Of a stretch of 64,000 nt of DNA, positions 62,981 through 64,000 are shown one piece after another (position 1 is the first letter of the stretch; every line of letters starts with the position of its first letter). The position numbers and the translations under genes are program-made. The stretch comes from CAINDZ01 sp041908585 (lineage in GTDB: Bacteria > Krumholzibacteriota > Krumholzibacteriia > LZORAL124-64-63), in assembly GCA_041908585.1 (NCBI GenBank), contig JAYRFB010000201.1, positions 1 through 64,000 on the forward strand, given 5' to 3'. The notes under the pieces are model-generated. The model saw nothing but the letters and a program-made list of their open reading frames with translations. It did no database searches and was not told the origin of the DNA.

Positions 62981-63928
62981 ATGAGGAACAAGCATCTGCT
63001 TCTGGCCCTGGCAACCATGCTGTTGGGCCCCGCCGTGGCGGGCGCCGCGATGCTGGACCAGCTGACCGCGACGGCGGATTGCAATGCCTGGAACGCGGAG
63101 GCGACGATCACCTTCCGCCCGGGCGCCAACGCCGTCGTGCTCGTGTTCAGCATGGAGCTGACCGACTCGACGGGCGTCGAACTGGAGCGTTACGACTGGG
63201 AGGACTGGCTGGAGATCCCCACGGTCGAGACGATGGCCTACCCGTTCAGCGGCACCTGGCAGGCGCCGCTGGCGCAGGCCGCCATGATGCGCGTGGCGGT
63301 CGAGGTCTACGACACGCGCGGCGACAGCTACGGGCTCACGATGGATGAGGTGTTGGTGACTCTCGCCTGCCCCGCGGGCGACGACACGCCGACCCCCGCC
63401 TGCAGGCACGCTTCGCGCTGGTGGCTGCGCCACCGCGCCGAGTGGCCCGTTCATGAACTGGCACTGGGTGGCGTCAGCTACGACCTGCGCCGGCTCGAGA
63501 GGCTGCTCCGCCAGCCCCATCGCGGCCTGGTCGGGCGGCGACTGGCGCACCAGCTGGCGGTGGCGAAGCTGAACGTGGCCAACGGCGCCGCCGGTGCCGG
63601 CGAGATCGAGACTGTCGTCGCGGCGGCCGACGCCTGGCTGGCGGCCAACCCGCTCGAGAGCCGGGGCCGGCACTGCGAGCCCCGCCACAACGAGCGCAGG
63701 CAGGCGCTGCGGATGATCAAGGACCTCCACCGCTGGAACCACGGGGGCTGCCCCGACGGCGCCGCTCTGGCCGGCGACAGCGAGGACGAGATCGAGAAGG
63801 ACGGGCTGACCTTCGACTTCGGCGCCGCCGACCAGGAGTTCAGTGCCGACCTGGCCGACTACGACGAGACCGACAAGTCCGCCGAGGAAACGACCTCGCT
63901 GGGCTCGCTCAAGGCGATGTTCCGCTAG
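62981..63928 (+). CDS. Exported protein ending in a GxLKxMFR tail
   Basis: The 315-residue protein has a signal peptide (about 1-22) and an N-terminal beta-rich domain (about 25-125). A middle segment with RRLAHQLAVAKLNVANGAAG ... DAWLAANP resembles helical elements found in anchored or collagen-like exported proteins. An acidic stretch (about 260-300) leads to a final AEETTSLGSLKAMFR. The last 15 residues share E, G, K, F and R positions with the tail of the protein at 54443-55042. GGGAGAAGG precedes the ATG. Function unknown. Confidence 0.65.
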   Translation: MRNKHLLLALATMLLGPAVAGAAMLDQLTATADCNAWNAEATITFRPGANAVVLVFSMELTDSTGVELERYDWEDWLEIPTVETMAYPFSGTWQAPLAQAAMMRVAVEVYDTRGDSYGLTMDEVLVTLACPAGDDTPTPACRHASRWWLRHRAEWPVHELALGGVSYDLRRLERLLRQPHRGLVGRRLAHQLAVAKLNVANGAAGAGEIETVVAAADAWLAANPLESRGRHCEPRHNERRQALRMIKDLHRWNHGGCPDGAALAGDSEDEIEKDGLTFDFGAADQEFSADLADYDETDKSAEETTSLGSLKAMFR

Positions 63929-63950
63929 CTCGTCCGGGGTGCCTGACGTC

Positions 63951-63986
63951 ACGGGCCCGGGATCGGTCGCACGGTCCCGGGCCCGT
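63951..63986 (+). terminator. Hairpin after the last gene
   Basis: Perfect 12-base stem (63951-63962 and 63975-63986) with a 12-base loop. Confidence 0.7.
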
Positions 63987-64000
63987 CCCGTTCACGGCGC

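Overview
The window is GC-rich (about 70 percent by eye) and densely coded, with genes on both strands, Shine-Dalgarno-led starts, many lipoproteins and exported proteins, and hairpin terminators between convergent genes. No rRNA, tRNA, CRISPR array, prophage or replication origin was recognised. The mix of features points to an uncultured Gram-negative bacterium of the FCB superphylum or a neighbouring lineage (Krumholzibacteriota or Eisenbacteria-like): multiheme cytochromes, FlgD-like C-terminal domains, MopE-like repeats, a TonB receptor, an OmpA protein with thrombospondin type 3 repeats, and HybA/HybB-type membrane redox modules. This assignment is inference from gene content; nothing in the window is a taxonomic marker.

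Layout. 1-4.1 kb: edge of a zinc-ribbon transposase-like gene, a 14-haem lipoprotein built from seven repeats, and malic enzyme MaeB. 4.1-10.4 kb: DinB proteins, a membrane glycosyltransferase coupled to a VanZ-like protein, Fe superoxide dismutase, a SAM methyltransferase, ArfB and a cupin. 10.4-13.8 kb: an ECF sigma factor with a candidate anti-sigma partner, converging on a radical SAM/SPASM maturase with a 62-residue Cys-rich peptide, a probable unclassified RiPP locus. 14.1-21.6 kb: the PrkA kinase / YeaH / SpoVR stress module, extended by a second, divergent PrkA-like ATPase. 21.6-26.5 kb: a beta-propeller lipoprotein with a MopE-like tail, GalE, a two-gene cytochrome operon and a thioesterase.

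26.5-35 kb: a HybA-HybB-multiheme cytochrome operon with no catalytic subunit, a DsbD-N-like lipoprotein with a redoxin, and an M16 peptidase. 35-48 kb: MGMT, a sodium/solute symporter, a YaiI protein, an exported double beta-carbonic anhydrase with a His-rich linker, a divergent pair of exported protein-repair enzymes (MsrA and PIMT), an S8 protease, two transporters and an esterase. 48-64 kb: GuaA of the long type, a TonB receptor, a GH16 glucanase, small exported proteins, a Lon N-domain protein, OmpA, a CysQ/HAL2-like phosphatase, a BaiN-like flavoprotein, and a MarR regulator divergent from a lipoprotein across a region with three copies of a paired TTGACA repeat.

Together the genes describe a cell with strong investment in periplasmic redox chemistry (at least 30 CxxCH motifs in four proteins), repair of exported proteins, and stationary-phase or stress signalling. 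The points most worth following are the RiPP locus, the paired-repeat operator, the four-gene PrkA module, the fused carbonic anhydrase and a C-terminal tail shared by two exported proteins.
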